From assembly GCF_900107535.1 (NCBI RefSeq), contig NZ_FNRA01000010.1:124001-188000 (forward strand): a DNA stretch of 64,000 nt. The letters are read 5' to 3'. Below are positions 17,976 through 27,531 of the stretch, piece by piece. Position 1 is the first letter of the stretch; each line of letters begins with the position of its first letter. The DNA comes from Pedobacter hartonius (GTDB taxonomy: Bacteria; Bacteroidota; Bacteroidia; Sphingobacteriales; Sphingobacteriaceae). The position numbers and the translations under genes are program-made. The notes below the pieces were generated by a model that saw nothing but the letters and a program-made list of their open reading frames with translations, did no database searches and was not told the DNA's origin.

Positions 17976-19208
17976 TTATGAATGTTTTACTCTAAAAAAC
18001 TTAGCTCCAAAAAAGAAGATGACTATATAACAAATTATTGGCAGGTAATAAGCATGTGCCACTCCTGCACTATCGGCCACCTTCCCCATAATAAAAGGGA
18101 AAAATGCACCGCCAACAACTCCCATGGAGATAAAAGAAGAGGCTTGCTGCGTATGTACACCAAGATTCTTAATACCCAGGCTGAAGATGGTCGGGAACAT
18201 GATACTGAAGAAAAAGTTGATCAGGAGCAGGGCAATATAGGAAGGCCATCCTAAACTTTGCGCAACAATGATGCACATCACAATATTTGCCAGCGCGAAA
18301 GCGGCCAGCAATTTATTGGGGGCAATTACACGCATCAGGAACGTACCCGCAAAACGCCCTGTGAGCATCATCCCCATAAACAAGATCATAAAATTTCCCG
18401 CTTTAAGATCTGTAAAGCCCATTTTCTCATGCCCGTAATTGATGAAGAAGGCCCAGGTTCCTGCCTGTGCCGCAACATTAAAGAATTGGGCAACCACCGC
18501 CCAGACAAAGTGTTTGTGCTCAAAAAGCTTTTTGCCCGGGGCAATATCTACATTGACAGCATCCGGATCAGCAACTACCGCATGCGGATCAGTTGTCGCG
18601 GGTACTTTCACAAATGAAAAAGAAACGGCGATCAGGGCAATCACGATACCGATCACCAGATACAGGACCCGTACAGAGGTCAGATCTGTACTGCCTGCAA
18701 CATTGGTGCGCAGCAGGAAATAGGAGCCAATAAAAGGGCCCAGCATGGCACCAACGGCATTAAAGGACTGCGCAAAGTTAATGCGCTGGTCACTGCTGCG
18801 CTGATCGCCCAACGCCGCAACAAAAGGATGGGCAACAGTTTCCAGGGTAGACAAACCGCAGCCTAAAATAAACAAAGCGAAACCAAAAAATCCAAAGGAG
18901 GAAGTATAGGCCGCAGGAACAAACAGAAAGGCACCGGTAGCAAAAAGCGAAAGCCCCAGGAGCACGCCTTTTTTATAGCCGAAGCGTTTCATAAACAGTC
19001 CGGCAGGAATACCCATTACAAAATAGGCACCAAATACCGCAAACTGAACAAAGGCAGACTGCGATTTGGTCAGACTCAGCACATGCTGAAAATGTTTATT
19101 CAGCACATCTGCCATTGTAATTGCTATTCCCCATAACATAAACAGGGAGGTGACAAAAACCAGTGTAACCAGGTATTTCTTGTCCGTAAACGATGGTTTA
19201 TCCAACAT
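17976..19208 (-). CDS. FucP-like sugar:H+ symporter (MFS, FHS family)
   Basis: A 410-residue, 12-helix major facilitator. The first helix FVTSLFMLWGIAITMADVLN, the inter-helix motif GIPAGLFMKRFGYKKGVLLG and GCGLSTLETVAHPFVAALG match the fucose/glucose/galactose symporter subfamily represented by FucP. The loop between helices 6 and 7 carries KVPATTDPHAVV. It should import a hexose or 6-deoxyhexose with protons. A GH95 alpha-fucosidase remnant lies immediately upstream and the amidohydrolase downstream, pointing to a fucose-related uptake locus that has lost its hydrolase. Confidence 0.85.
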   Translation of the reverse strand: MLDKPSFTDKKYLVTLVFVTSLFMLWGIAITMADVLNKHFQHVLSLTKSQSAFVQFAVFGAYFVMGIPAGLFMKRFGYKKGVLLGLSLFATGAFLFVPAAYTSSFGFFGFALFILGCGLSTLETVAHPFVAALGDQRSSDQRINFAQSFNAVGAMLGPFIGSYFLLRTNVAGSTDLTSVRVLYLVIGIVIALIAVSFSFVKVPATTDPHAVVADPDAVNVDIAPGKKLFEHKHFVWAVVAQFFNVAAQAGTWAFFINYGHEKMGFTDLKAGNFMILFMGMMLTGRFAGTFLMRVIAPNKLLAAFALANIVMCIIVAQSLGWPSYIALLLINFFFSIMFPTIFSLGIKNLGVHTQQASSFISMGVVGGAFFPFIMGKVADSAGVAHAYYLPIICYIVIFFFGAKFFRVKHS

Positions 19209-19271
19209 AATTTATTTGTATTGTTTATTTTTCCAGTGTAAGTTAACAGTTTAAATTTAATTGGCTGACAG

Positions 19272-19616
19272 TTACCGGCAATCAGTTAATAAACTGTAAG
19301 TTTTGCCCTTCAGTGTTTTAAATGAAATCTGATAGCCATCCGGTACCTTCTTCGTGACGATGTCAGTACCCATAACCTTTACAGGCACACTGGTATGAAT
19401 GATACACTCTTCACCAAGTAGTGATTTTACAGACGCCGTATTTAACTGCTGTTCCTTCCATTTCATATCTACTTCAAAGCCTCCCCTGGCCTTAAGTCCT
19501 TTAATACTGCCTTCAGCCCATGCTTTTGGTAATGCGGGTAACAGGTCAAGATATCCCGGCTGACTCTGCAGCAGCATTTTCGCCATTCCTGCGGTACCTA
19601 TTAAAAAGAGTTTCAT
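19272..19616 (-). pseudogene. C-terminal remnant of a GH95 alpha-L-fucosidase
   Basis: The 114 residues align only with the end of GH95 enzymes: GTAGMAKMLLQSQPGYLDLL, then PALPKAWAEGSIKGLKARGG and FEVDMKWKE. Full GH95 proteins are about 750-850 residues with catalytic residues in the missing part, so this copy cannot be active. Homology starts abruptly at the 'GTAG' block, and the 130 bases upstream show no further GH95 sequence, which indicates a 5' deletion. The start codon is coincidental. It lies 63 bases upstream of the FucP-like gene, supporting the fucose assignment. Confidence 0.75.
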
Positions 19617-19678
19617 ACAGTATGTTTACAGCTATCGTTCAGATTCTAAAACATAGTTAATCAATATTTTCTTTAAAC

Positions 19679-19707
19679 AAAAAATTAGATCCGGCTGTCA
19701 GCAGCCG
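19679..19707 (-). terminator. Possible terminator downstream of the XRE-type gene
   Basis: On the minus strand a 6-bp GC-rich stem (19707-19702 with 19697-19692) with a 4-base loop is followed, after seven bases, by a run of six T. It begins about 40 bases beyond the stop codon of the XRE-like gene. The spacer between stem and T tract weakens the call. Confidence 0.35.
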
Positions 19708-19745
19708 CAGCGGGCAGAGACAGTTTATTCCGCAACACAAACAAA

Positions 19746-20021
19746 TTAATCCCTGTAGCTATACGCTTCCTTCTTTTCTGAAAGACTGTACTCAGGAAGA
19801 AAAAATCTGGGAGAGAGTTCAAAATAATCTGCCAGCCTGCTGATATGTTTAAGATTGTACTTGGCGGGATTGTGCACATTTTCAACATTGCCAATAAAGG
19901 AGGAGCTTGTATTCAATATCCTGGCAAGATCTTGCTGCCTTAGCCTCTTGTTCCTTCTCAGTTTTCGAACTATATCTATAACATGCTGTTCGATGGGTTC
20001 AATTTTCACCTTTTCTTTCAT
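19746..20021 (-). CDS. XRE-family helix-turn-helix protein
   Basis: A 91-residue DNA-binding protein. The Cro/C1-type helix-turn-helix spans about residues 12-70 (IDIVRKLRRNKRLRQQDLAR, ILNTSSSFIGNVENVHNPAK, HISRLADYFELSPRFFLP). The short tail EYSLSEKKEAYSYRD has no effector domain. Proteins of this size are often autoregulators or prophage- or toxin-linked, but no toxin gene or phage context is seen here. It lies between the GH95 remnant and the efflux gene. Confidence 0.8.
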   Translation of the reverse strand: MKEKVKIEPIEQHVIDIVRKLRRNKRLRQQDLARILNTSSSFIGNVENVHNPAKYNLKHISRLADYFELSPRFFLPEYSLSEKKEAYSYRD

Positions 20022-20198
20022 CTGAAAAATAAGTAATGGCGGTTATTATCATCTTTAATTCTTACAAAACAACAATACAACGTAAAATCGTGCAACAAAG
20101 ATACATTTACCTATACCAATTTTAATACCACAGTAACAAAGTTACCTAATCAGGATGAAATAAGGAATTTATTTTCCAATATCCGCTGCATCAACGCG

Positions 20199-21443
20199 TT
20201 AAGGAACCGGCACAGTGTCTTTCCTGTTTGTTCTGAAGATGAAAAACATGACCAGCAGAGATAAAAGAATGATGATCAAATAGCTCTGGCTTAAATTTCT
20301 CTCATCCTTTGCGGGAACAAAGGAGATGATTCCATAACTTAAAAAGGAAACGATCACATAGTTTATCCCTCCGGTAAGCCCGCCTGCAATCCCGGCATTT
20401 TTCGGGAATTTACCCAAACAAAATGTAAAATAATTATTAAAGGTAAATCCTGCCCCCACGTGGATGATAAAAGCAAAGAAGATCAGGGAATAGAGGTTAT
20501 CAATAAAATTAAGGCTGATCATCATTGCTATTACAAACAGTATTTGTATAGTCAGGTTGATTGCCACCCTTTTAAAAAAGGGGCGGTTGATGGTTGCCTT
20601 GCCGATAAACCCTCCCACCATCCAGGCGAACCCCAGGACCAGTGAACTGTAACCTGCAATTACTGGTGACAGCTGAAGATGATGCGCTATAATAAAAGGC
20701 CCGGTCATGTTATAAACCATAACCATACAGTATGCCAGCCCCAGCATCACTATTCCAAGCGTAAAACTGGCAGTTTTTACCATTTTTACATAGATATCCG
20801 TGATAGATTTAAGGTTAAATGCAGTGGAATGTTTTAAGGTCTCACCGCTGAAAATGAATTCCAGTACAGCCAGTACAATTGCCAGACCAGCCAGGAAATA
20901 AAAGCTGGACTCCCAACCGAAGGCCTTCTGCAGGTACCCGCCAATAAAGGGGGCAACGATGGGCCCGGTAGACCAGATAATGGAGAACAGGCTCAGGTAA
21001 TGTTTCAGCTGATTACCAGTAAAGAGGTCTACAAAGTATGCACGCTTAGCTACCACAATGGCTCCTACCATAAAACCGTGAATGATCCTCATGAAATAAA
21101 TCAGATAGATATTACGGGTCATTGCAATCACAAGACTGGCAACAGCAAAGATCAGCAGGCACACCAGACTGATCCTGTACCTCCCAAAACTATCCAGCAC
21201 ACTGCCAATGAACAACTGTGAAACACCGTAACTAATTAAAAAAAACGTTAAGGTCAGCTGCACCTGTATATCACTCACATGCATGGCCGCGGACATATTG
21301 GGCAGCGAAGGTATGTAGATATCGGTAGCAAATCCAGACAGGGGAAGCAGAGCAAAAGCTAAAACGGTTGATATTCCCTGATATTGCTGTTTTATCGGTT
21401 TAGTAGTTGAAGAATAGGTAATTGCAGTCATATTGTTTCCCAA
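20199..21443 (-). CDS. Bcr/CflA-type drug-resistance MFS transporter
   Basis: A 414-residue, 12-helix drug:H+ antiporter. The start of helix 1 (LLPLSGFATDIYIPSLPNMS) is the Bcr/CflA signature, in which the TDxYxPslP motif is conserved. SQLFIGSVLDSFGRYRISL is motif A, and GFMVGAIVVAKRAYFVDLF and SIIWSTGPIVAPFIGGYLQ match the family's motifs B and C. It probably exports a hydrophobic drug or metabolite. The AraC-type gene 133 bases upstream on the same strand is a candidate regulator. An alternative ATG four codons in (MTAITYSS) is equally plausible. Confidence 0.87.
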   Translation of the reverse strand: MGNNMTAITYSSTTKPIKQQYQGISTVLAFALLPLSGFATDIYIPSLPNMSAAMHVSDIQVQLTLTFFLISYGVSQLFIGSVLDSFGRYRISLVCLLIFAVASLVIAMTRNIYLIYFMRIIHGFMVGAIVVAKRAYFVDLFTGNQLKHYLSLFSIIWSTGPIVAPFIGGYLQKAFGWESSFYFLAGLAIVLAVLEFIFSGETLKHSTAFNLKSITDIYVKMVKTASFTLGIVMLGLAYCMVMVYNMTGPFIIAHHLQLSPVIAGYSSLVLGFAWMVGGFIGKATINRPFFKRVAINLTIQILFVIAMMISLNFIDNLYSLIFFAFIIHVGAGFTFNNYFTFCLGKFPKNAGIAGGLTGGINYVIVSFLSYGIISFVPAKDERNLSQSYLIIILLSLLVMFFIFRTNRKDTVPVP

Positions 21444-21576
21444 TCATAACGGGTTTAATCGCACAAGTTACACATTAATAGCCGCGTCACGGCCGTATCA
21501 GCCCATTCCGGCAAAAAATTACTCATGGTTAACATTGCATTCAGACCAGCCAGTTATGCTACCGGAATTGGATAAG

Positions 21577-22446
21577 TCAGTGTTGCTTTCTGAATTCTTC
21601 CGGCGTAAAACCGGTATGCTTTTTATAAAACTTCGAAAAATAAGAATTATCCGTAAAGTTCAGCTGACAGGAGATTTCGGCAATACTCAGCGCCTTGTTC
21701 GTCAGCAAACGTTTAGCTTCCAGTGTGATCCGGTTACGGATCACCTCTCCGGCCGACAATCCCAGTGCGTTTTTACACAGGGCGTTCAGATGGTTTGGTG
21801 TAATGAACATGCATTCTGCATAGTCCTTCGGCAACCTCAGTGATTTATAATGTTGCCCAATGAGTTTTTGGAATTTCTTTAACAACAGATAGCTATAGGA
21901 ATTCACAACAGACGAAGTATTACCGATACTCAGACGGCCCACCAGTATAAATATTTGCAGCATCAGCGTTTGTACCATATCAATGGCCAGCAGCTCCGGG
22001 ACTTCACTTTCATGAACCAGGCTCTCGAACAACTGGACTATCCTGTGCCGGAGCTGCCCGGGCAGCTCAATCACCGTCTCGCTTATCGCACCGTTAAAAA
22101 AAGGAAACTGCTCCAGATAATCCGGTTTGAGCAACAGGGTATCTAAAAATGAAACAGAGAAATTAAGTACATACCCATCTACATGTCCTTCAAATTGCCA
22201 GCTATGCACTTGTCCCGGTATCATAAAATACATTTGATAAGGCCTGACGGGGAAAGTCTGAAAATCTATTGTATGTTTTCCTGTCCCTTCCGTAAACAAC
22301 ATCACATGATAAAAAGAATGTTTATGTGCCTCCCGGAGATTTTCATGAATACTCAGGTAGGGGGCAAATCTGCTGATTAAAAAGTCTTCCCTTTTAAATC
22401 CGGATAAGCTGCTTACATCATATATCGGAAAAGTCTGCTTTATCAT
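21577..22446 (-). CDS. AraC-family transcriptional regulator
   Basis: A 289-residue regulator. The N-terminal 150 residues are a cupin sensor (HENLREAHKHSFYHVMLFTE, FPVRPYQMYFMIPGQVHSWQ). The C-terminal domain has both AraC helix-turn-helix units: YAECMFITPNHLNALCKNAL with SAGEVIRNRITLEAKRLL, and IAEISCQLNFTDNSYFSKFY ending KKHTGFTPEEFRKQH. It lies just upstream of the Bcr-type efflux gene and reads in the same direction, so it may activate it, though each has its own leader. Confidence 0.88.
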   Translation of the reverse strand: MIKQTFPIYDVSSLSGFKREDFLISRFAPYLSIHENLREAHKHSFYHVMLFTEGTGKHTIDFQTFPVRPYQMYFMIPGQVHSWQFEGHVDGYVLNFSVSFLDTLLLKPDYLEQFPFFNGAISETVIELPGQLRHRIVQLFESLVHESEVPELLAIDMVQTLMLQIFILVGRLSIGNTSSVVNSYSYLLLKKFQKLIGQHYKSLRLPKDYAECMFITPNHLNALCKNALGLSAGEVIRNRITLEAKRLLTNKALSIAEISCQLNFTDNSYFSKFYKKHTGFTPEEFRKQH

Positions 22447-22598
22447 ATAAGATTTCAGCCTAAGGTTTCATTGCAATGGTTCATCTTCCTAAGAGATCGT
22501 CATTATGATGAACCAATCAGCCAAAGATAACAAAATATCATCTCAGCAACCGCTTCTGCTTAATATTACCAAAAAGGTTACATCGCAGCCTGAATATT

Positions 22599-23477
22599 CT
22601 ATTTTTTAGTATTGTTATCTGTAAATACCAGCACACTGGTGACCAGCCTGCTGATCTGGTCCGTATTGAGGGTTTTCAAACCATGCCCTTCTCCCGCATA
22701 AACGATCATCTCATGGGGAACATTCAATTTGCGCAGTGTCTTATCCAATAGTTTTGCCTGTTTTAAAGGCACCGTTTTATCATCATCTCCGTGGATGGTG
22801 AATGTTGGAACAGACCGGAAATCAATATAATTTACCGGGGAATACAAGCCTGTGAAATAAATCACTTCCTCCTTCTGGTTTTCAATATCCAGCCCAGAGA
22901 AAGTAGCCAGACGGGATTGTCTTAAATCATATTTCCGCTTGTAAAATAATTTCACGAGCCACAATATGAAGTTGCTTAACTTTGGTTTAAAGAGGGCTTT
23001 CAGGTCTACCGGCCCGTAATTGTTTAACACATAATTTACTTTTGAGGCGTATGGCCTGAGTTCAGTGGCGCCATAAAAATCTTTATCCTCTGAATAGGCC
23101 AGCAGCATCGCCATATGTGCACCTGCAGAAGTTCCCCAGATACCTATATTTTCTGTATCAAAATGATAAGATGCTGCATTTTTATATACCCACCTCACTG
23201 CATCTTTGCAATCAATCACCGGTGCCGGAAAATGTATATCATCATAATTGGTCAGGCGGTAATTGATACTAACTACTGCATATCCTTTAGCCAGCAGTGC
23301 TTCAAGCAGGGCATTCCTGTAACCGGAACGGATTTCAGACTTATCTCCCGAGGCCCAACCACCGCCATGGATAAAGATCAATAGCGGGGTTTTGCCTTTT
23401 CCCGAAGGCTGCGGCTGATAAACATCCAGTTTTAATTCCCCATGTTCTCCCTTCTTATAGGTAACATCAGCAATCAT
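22599..23477 (-). CDS. Alpha/beta-hydrolase (BD-FAE/esterase-lipase-like)
   Basis: A 292-residue alpha/beta hydrolase of the carboxylesterase-like branch. It has the oxyanion motif IFIHGGGWASGDK (residues 35-47), the nucleophile elbow IGIWGTSAGAHMAM (Ser117), an acid in FTIHGDDDKTVP and a His in YAGEGHGL. It likely hydrolyses acyl or xylan/pectin-type esters. Homologues usually carry a signal peptide before the TDVTYxK segment; here the reading frame is closed by a TAG only about 19 codons upstream with no start in between, so the export signal may have been lost. Confidence 0.82.
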   Translation of the reverse strand: MIADVTYKKGEHGELKLDVYQPQPSGKGKTPLLIFIHGGGWASGDKSEIRSGYRNALLEALLAKGYAVVSINYRLTNYDDIHFPAPVIDCKDAVRWVYKNAASYHFDTENIGIWGTSAGAHMAMLLAYSEDKDFYGATELRPYASKVNYVLNNYGPVDLKALFKPKLSNFILWLVKLFYKRKYDLRQSRLATFSGLDIENQKEEVIYFTGLYSPVNYIDFRSVPTFTIHGDDDKTVPLKQAKLLDKTLRKLNVPHEMIVYAGEGHGLKTLNTDQISRLVTSVLVFTDNNTKK

Positions 23478-23825
23478 ATGCTGCGGTATAATTTTGTGCT
23501 GGGCTAAGCGCCCCTGGTATAAAGCGTAAAACTAACCGTAATACCGCTATTTGTCTTTTTATCATCATCAAACATTTAATATATCAAAACAGACTACAAT
23601 TGTGCAGCCAGAACCAATCTTTCGCTGTTATATTATAATTTTAGAATAGCGCTGTTAAATAATAATCATAAATCTATCGCAATACCTTATTTAAATCGCC
23701 TTTGCAATATACTTTACTATCTAAAAAAATAAGAAAGTATTTTTATTACATTTGAACATCGCTAAAAAGACAGTATGTTTATTGTTCTGCAGCGATTCCG
23801 GAAATCCTTTATGCTTTAAAATGAG
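23478..23825. other. Intergenic region between divergent genes
   Basis: 348 AT-rich bases with no open frame I can support. It must hold promoters for both flanking genes. TACATTTG at 23747-23754 fits the -7 consensus TAnnTTTG for the rightward gene, 72 bases before its ATG; no TTTG stands at the expected -33 distance. No repeat or RNA structure was noticed. Confidence 0.4.
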
Positions 23826-25571
23826 ATGACTATACAAGAATCTAATAAACTCTCCTCACTTTTCTTTTATACCGGTTTTCTTTTGATATGTATTCTTGCC
23901 GGAACATTTCTGATCTCCTCCCTGTTCTTTTTTTTAAAAATCCCTATGGGTCCCTGGCAGTTTCCACTTGGAATTTTAGCCGCCTCCCTATTAAGTTATT
24001 ATACACTTACAAGGAGCAGGGAGAAACAGGACCTGAACCTCTACCTGGTATTTGGCATTCCTCTGGTGCTTGTGTTCATTTCAATAGCCGTTTCCGGCTA
24101 TTTTTATGATGTTTCTTTTGACGGACAGGCCTATCACCAGGAGGCGCTGATCCAAATGAAAAACGGGTGGAACCCTTATTTTGAATATCTGCCTAAAACG
24201 GTAAACCAGGTAATTTGGGTTAACCATTATGCAAAGGGAATGGAGACCGTTCAGACGGCTATCTATTGCGCAACCGGAAATATTGAGACCGGTAAGGCCA
24301 CTAACGTCATCCTCTGGCTAGCCAGCCTTTTTCTTACAGTGTCCCTTATTATCCGTAATCAATGGGTGTCATTACCGAAAGCAGTTATCCTTTCTATCCT
24401 ACTTGCCGGTAATCCTATCGTCTTAAACCAGATGCCCACCTACTATGTAGACGGGGCATTGGGTTCCCTGTTACTCTGTTTGATCGTCACAGGGATTTCT
24501 ATTCTGCAAACACCCAGGACCCGTCATCTTTTAATATTGTCCATCACTATCTTCCTGCTGGTGAATGTGAAATTCACCGCCACCCTGTATATCGCCGTAT
24601 TTGTCGGAGGTTTCTGGATATGGGCATTATTGAATAAAGAGACCTCAACAGCAAAAAAAATATGGTGGACTTCGGTTGCTGCAGGCATTGTTGGCATTGT
24701 CTGCGGATTTAATCCATATATTACCAATACTGTTAACTTCGGCAATCCCTTATACCCGCTGATGGGAAAGAATAAAGTGGATATCATTTATGCGCTGAAC
24801 CTGCCTGCCGGTTTTGAACATAAAACAGGAGTAGAACGGTTTGTTCTCTCTCTCTTTTCACGTACGGACAATCTTTATCCAAAGAGCCCCTATCCGATAG
24901 AGCTCAAATTACCATTCACTTTTAACAAAATAGACTTGGCACATGCTCCGATGGTTGATGCGCGCCTGGCTGGCTTCGGCCCTATGTTTAGTGGGATTTT
25001 GCTATTGTCACTGGTCATACTCGTCGTTATTTACCGCAATGCAAGAAAGGAACAGTTCTTCAAAAACATGATCTGGATGGTAGTGCTCATTGTCGTTTCG
25101 GTGATCGTCATGCCAGAGTCCTGGTGGAGCCGGTACATTCCGCAATTCTGGCTGCTGCCAGCTGGTTTATTACTCTCGGCTGAAGTATTGTTCAGCAACC
25201 GGAATAAGATCTTAAAACGGCTGCTTTACGCTTCAATACTGATTAACCTCCTGTTTTGTCTGTTAGGCTTTATTTTTAATTTACTGCTAACCACTAAAAT
25301 AAATTACCAGCTGGCCTTATTGAAATCTTCGTCTGAAACCGTACTACTGGATCTGGGTGATTCGCAAAGCAACCGCCTGAGGTTTTCCCGGAACAAGATT
25401 CCGTATAAGATCAGCAAATTCCATGGGACGGGTGTGAATGAAGAGTATATGGCTGGTTCGCAAGCCTGTTTTATTTGGCCTGCACATGTTGACAAAAGCA
25501 TTCAGGAGCCCTGGCTTTTAAGAAAAGCAGGCCGGCTGCTTCCCTTTATGTGGCAGTATTACGGACGTTAA
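23826..25571 (+). CDS. Large integral membrane protein, GT-C glycosyltransferase-like
   Basis: A 581-residue protein with about 11-12 hydrophobic helices over residues 15-480 and a soluble C-terminal tail of about 100 residues. The first extracytoplasmic loop contains SFDGQAYHQEALIQMKNGWN (about residues 97-116), with an Asp close to the first helices. This resembles GT-C enzymes such as ArnT/PMT relatives, which use polyprenyl-phosphate sugars in the periplasm, but I see no diagnostic signature and the assignment is tentative. It converges with purU. The start is the second of two ATGs five bases apart; the first is closed after two codons. Confidence 0.55.
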   Translation: MTIQESNKLSSLFFYTGFLLICILAGTFLISSLFFFLKIPMGPWQFPLGILAASLLSYYTLTRSREKQDLNLYLVFGIPLVLVFISIAVSGYFYDVSFDGQAYHQEALIQMKNGWNPYFEYLPKTVNQVIWVNHYAKGMETVQTAIYCATGNIETGKATNVILWLASLFLTVSLIIRNQWVSLPKAVILSILLAGNPIVLNQMPTYYVDGALGSLLLCLIVTGISILQTPRTRHLLILSITIFLLVNVKFTATLYIAVFVGGFWIWALLNKETSTAKKIWWTSVAAGIVGIVCGFNPYITNTVNFGNPLYPLMGKNKVDIIYALNLPAGFEHKTGVERFVLSLFSRTDNLYPKSPYPIELKLPFTFNKIDLAHAPMVDARLAGFGPMFSGILLLSLVILVVIYRNARKEQFFKNMIWMVVLIVVSVIVMPESWWSRYIPQFWLLPAGLLLSAEVLFSNRNKILKRLLYASILINLLFCLLGFIFNLLLTTKINYQLALLKSSSETVLLDLGDSQSNRLRFSRNKIPYKISKFHGTGVNEEYMAGSQACFIWPAHVDKSIQEPWLLRKAGRLLPFMWQYYGR

Positions 25572-25605
25572 GAGGCCGGCAGGAAATTTTCTGTATCTAT
25601 TAAAA

Positions 25606-26466
25606 TCATTCAAATACAATAGTTTTGTTCTTGTAGACAAAAACCCGGTCTTCAAATACCAGCCGGAGTGCTTTAGCCAGTACCGAGGTTTCAATCTCCT
25701 TTCCTGCCTTCATCATGTCGATGGCAGTGAGTGTATGGTTCACAGGAATGATCTGTTGTGCTATAATAGGGCCTTCGTCCAAATCATTGGTTACAAAATG
25801 TGCCGTCGCACCGATAAGCTTTACGCCACGTTCAAAAGCCTGCTTATAGGGGTTTGCACCTACAAAGGCAGGCAAAAAGGAATGGTGTATGTTGATCAGC
25901 TTGACAGGGAATCTTGCTACAAACTCAGGTGATAATATCCGCATGAATTTGGCAAGCACAATGTAATCGGCATCATGCAGACTGATGGCCGCTGTCACTT
26001 TATCCTCAAACTCTGCTTTTGTGCGTTCATCATGTGTAATATAGTAGAACGGAATGCCAAAACGTTTACAGATATCGCCCAAAAGATCATGATTACCAAT
26101 TACACACAACACCGAAGCACCTAGGGTACCGAAATAATTTCTGATCAAAATATCAGTAAGGCAATGATACTCTTTGGTAACCAATACCACTATCTTTTTA
26201 TGAGGCAACGGGTTGATGATAATATTTGCATCTGCCGGCAATACGCTTTGCAGTGACTGTTGTAAGGTATCCTCATCAGCCCCCTGCTCTACCTGCAGGC
26301 GCACGTAAAAACGGCTTTCCTGGATATCCACATGCTCACGCATGGATACAATATTCAGCTGCTGCTGCGCCAGAATGTTGGAAATAGCTGCTACCAGGCC
26401 TATACGGTCGTTACAATGAATAACTATAATCATGCCCTGAAGGTAGTTATACTCCAAATCATTCAC
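25606..26466 (-). CDS. purU: Formyltetrahydrofolate deformylase
   Basis: A 286-residue enzyme hydrolysing 10-formyl-THF to THF and formate, which supplies formate for purine synthesis and balances one-carbon pools. An N-terminal ACT-like regulatory domain spans residues 12-85 (IVIHCNDRIGLVAAISNILA). The formyltransferase-fold catalytic domain follows, with VIGNHDLLGDICKRFGIPFY and the diagnostic KLINIHHSFLPAFVGANPY (His194-His195-Ser196). The catalytic Asp is in FVTNDLDEGPIIAQ. Length and motif order are normal for PurU. It stands alone; a second ATG at codon 12 is an alternative start. Confidence 0.93.
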   Translation of the reverse strand: MNDLEYNYLQGMIIVIHCNDRIGLVAAISNILAQQQLNIVSMREHVDIQESRFYVRLQVEQGADEDTLQQSLQSVLPADANIIINPLPHKKIVVLVTKEYHCLTDILIRNYFGTLGASVLCVIGNHDLLGDICKRFGIPFYYITHDERTKAEFEDKVTAAISLHDADYIVLAKFMRILSPEFVARFPVKLINIHHSFLPAFVGANPYKQAFERGVKLIGATAHFVTNDLDEGPIIAQQIIPVNHTLTAIDMMKAGKEIETSVLAKALRLVFEDRVFVYKNKTIVFE

Positions 26467-26500
26467 AAGCCATAACTCAATCAGGGCAGATTAAGCCAGG

Positions 26501-27367
26501 TTATAACATCCCCTTAAAGATGTCCAGCCCTTCAATTTTACGGTATGGCTGACTAAAAAACTCAGCGATCCGGGCATTGAACTGTTCCTTCCTGAGGGCA
26601 GCAATATAATGGCCTGTATTTGGCACTATCCATAAATAAGATTTTGGGATGTGCTGATAGATCTCTACCAGATGTGGTACGGGTATAGCATCGTGGTCGC
26701 CACCGATAACCAATGTAGGGCACTTAATACTGTTCAACTGGCTGGGTGAAAGATGTGGCTCCAGCAAATCCAGTTCTATTACTTTTAAGGTATTCTTATT
26801 TTCAGCAGTTGCAGGCAGTTTCCTGAGGCTATCAGCAGCAAGTTTCATGTAACGGTAAACGAAAGGCACCACTGCTGTGGTATCAGGGCGGAGATTAGGC
26901 CCTGATACCACCAGTTTCTTTACCTTATCCGGGTGGCGCATCGCCATTACCAATCCGGTAATGCCGCCATCACTCCAACCTACCACGTAGCAACTTTTAA
27001 GGTGCAGATGATCCAGCAGTGAATTAAGGTCATCGGCCATCATCTCAAACGATAGCGAATCTTTGGTATCAGTGGAACGGCCGTGTGCCCTGCTGTCAAC
27101 GGCAATCACCCGGTAATTTTTGGAAAAATAAGGGATCTGGTTAAGGAACATTTTCATTGATGCCCCATTGTTATGCAGAAGAATAAGCGGCTCGCCCTTG
27201 CCATAGGTTTCATAATATAACTTAATGCCCCGGGTATCCAGATAGTGTCCCGCAGCCTTGTTGCTTCCATAAGGAACCTGTGCCTGTGCAGCGGTTTGTA
27301 TGAAAAGCATGGCCAGACCGGCCGATATACATGACCGTAGAAAATTGAGTAGTTTTAACTTCTTCAT
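26501..27367 (-). CDS. Secreted alpha/beta-hydrolase
   Basis: A 288-residue exported hydrolase, with a signal peptide ending near AAQAQ (residue 30). The fold is complete: LILLHNNGAS (oxyanion loop), DSRAHGRSTD, the nucleophile elbow YVVGWSDGGITG (Ser132), acid in VIGGDHDAIPV and base His in VPNTGHYIAA. The HNNGAS variant of the usual HGxxGS is seen in a common Bacteroidota subgroup. The substrate is unknown. It follows the start of purU by 34 bases on the same strand but lies upstream of it, so the two could share a transcript. Confidence 0.85.
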   Translation of the reverse strand: MKKLKLLNFLRSCISAGLAMLFIQTAAQAQVPYGSNKAAGHYLDTRGIKLYYETYGKGEPLILLHNNGASMKMFLNQIPYFSKNYRVIAVDSRAHGRSTDTKDSLSFEMMADDLNSLLDHLHLKSCYVVGWSDGGITGLVMAMRHPDKVKKLVVSGPNLRPDTTAVVPFVYRYMKLAADSLRKLPATAENKNTLKVIELDLLEPHLSPSQLNSIKCPTLVIGGDHDAIPVPHLVEIYQHIPKSYLWIVPNTGHYIAALRKEQFNARIAEFFSQPYRKIEGLDIFKGML

Positions 27368-27531
27368 TAGATTAAGATATTGTTTGTGTATACAGCGCCA
27401 CCAGCATTCTTACCATTGAATCGCATGTTTGCAGTGCTGTCTTTCAAAGATGTTTAAGATTTTTATTTTTCAAAATACCCAAATAAGGGGAATGGAACAG
27501 AACTATTCGCTACAGTAGATGTTAGACGTAA

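Noticed and set aside
19685..19894. A 69-codon minus-strand frame overlapping the XRE gene
   Set aside because: It is another reading frame of the helix-turn-helix gene and has no independent support.
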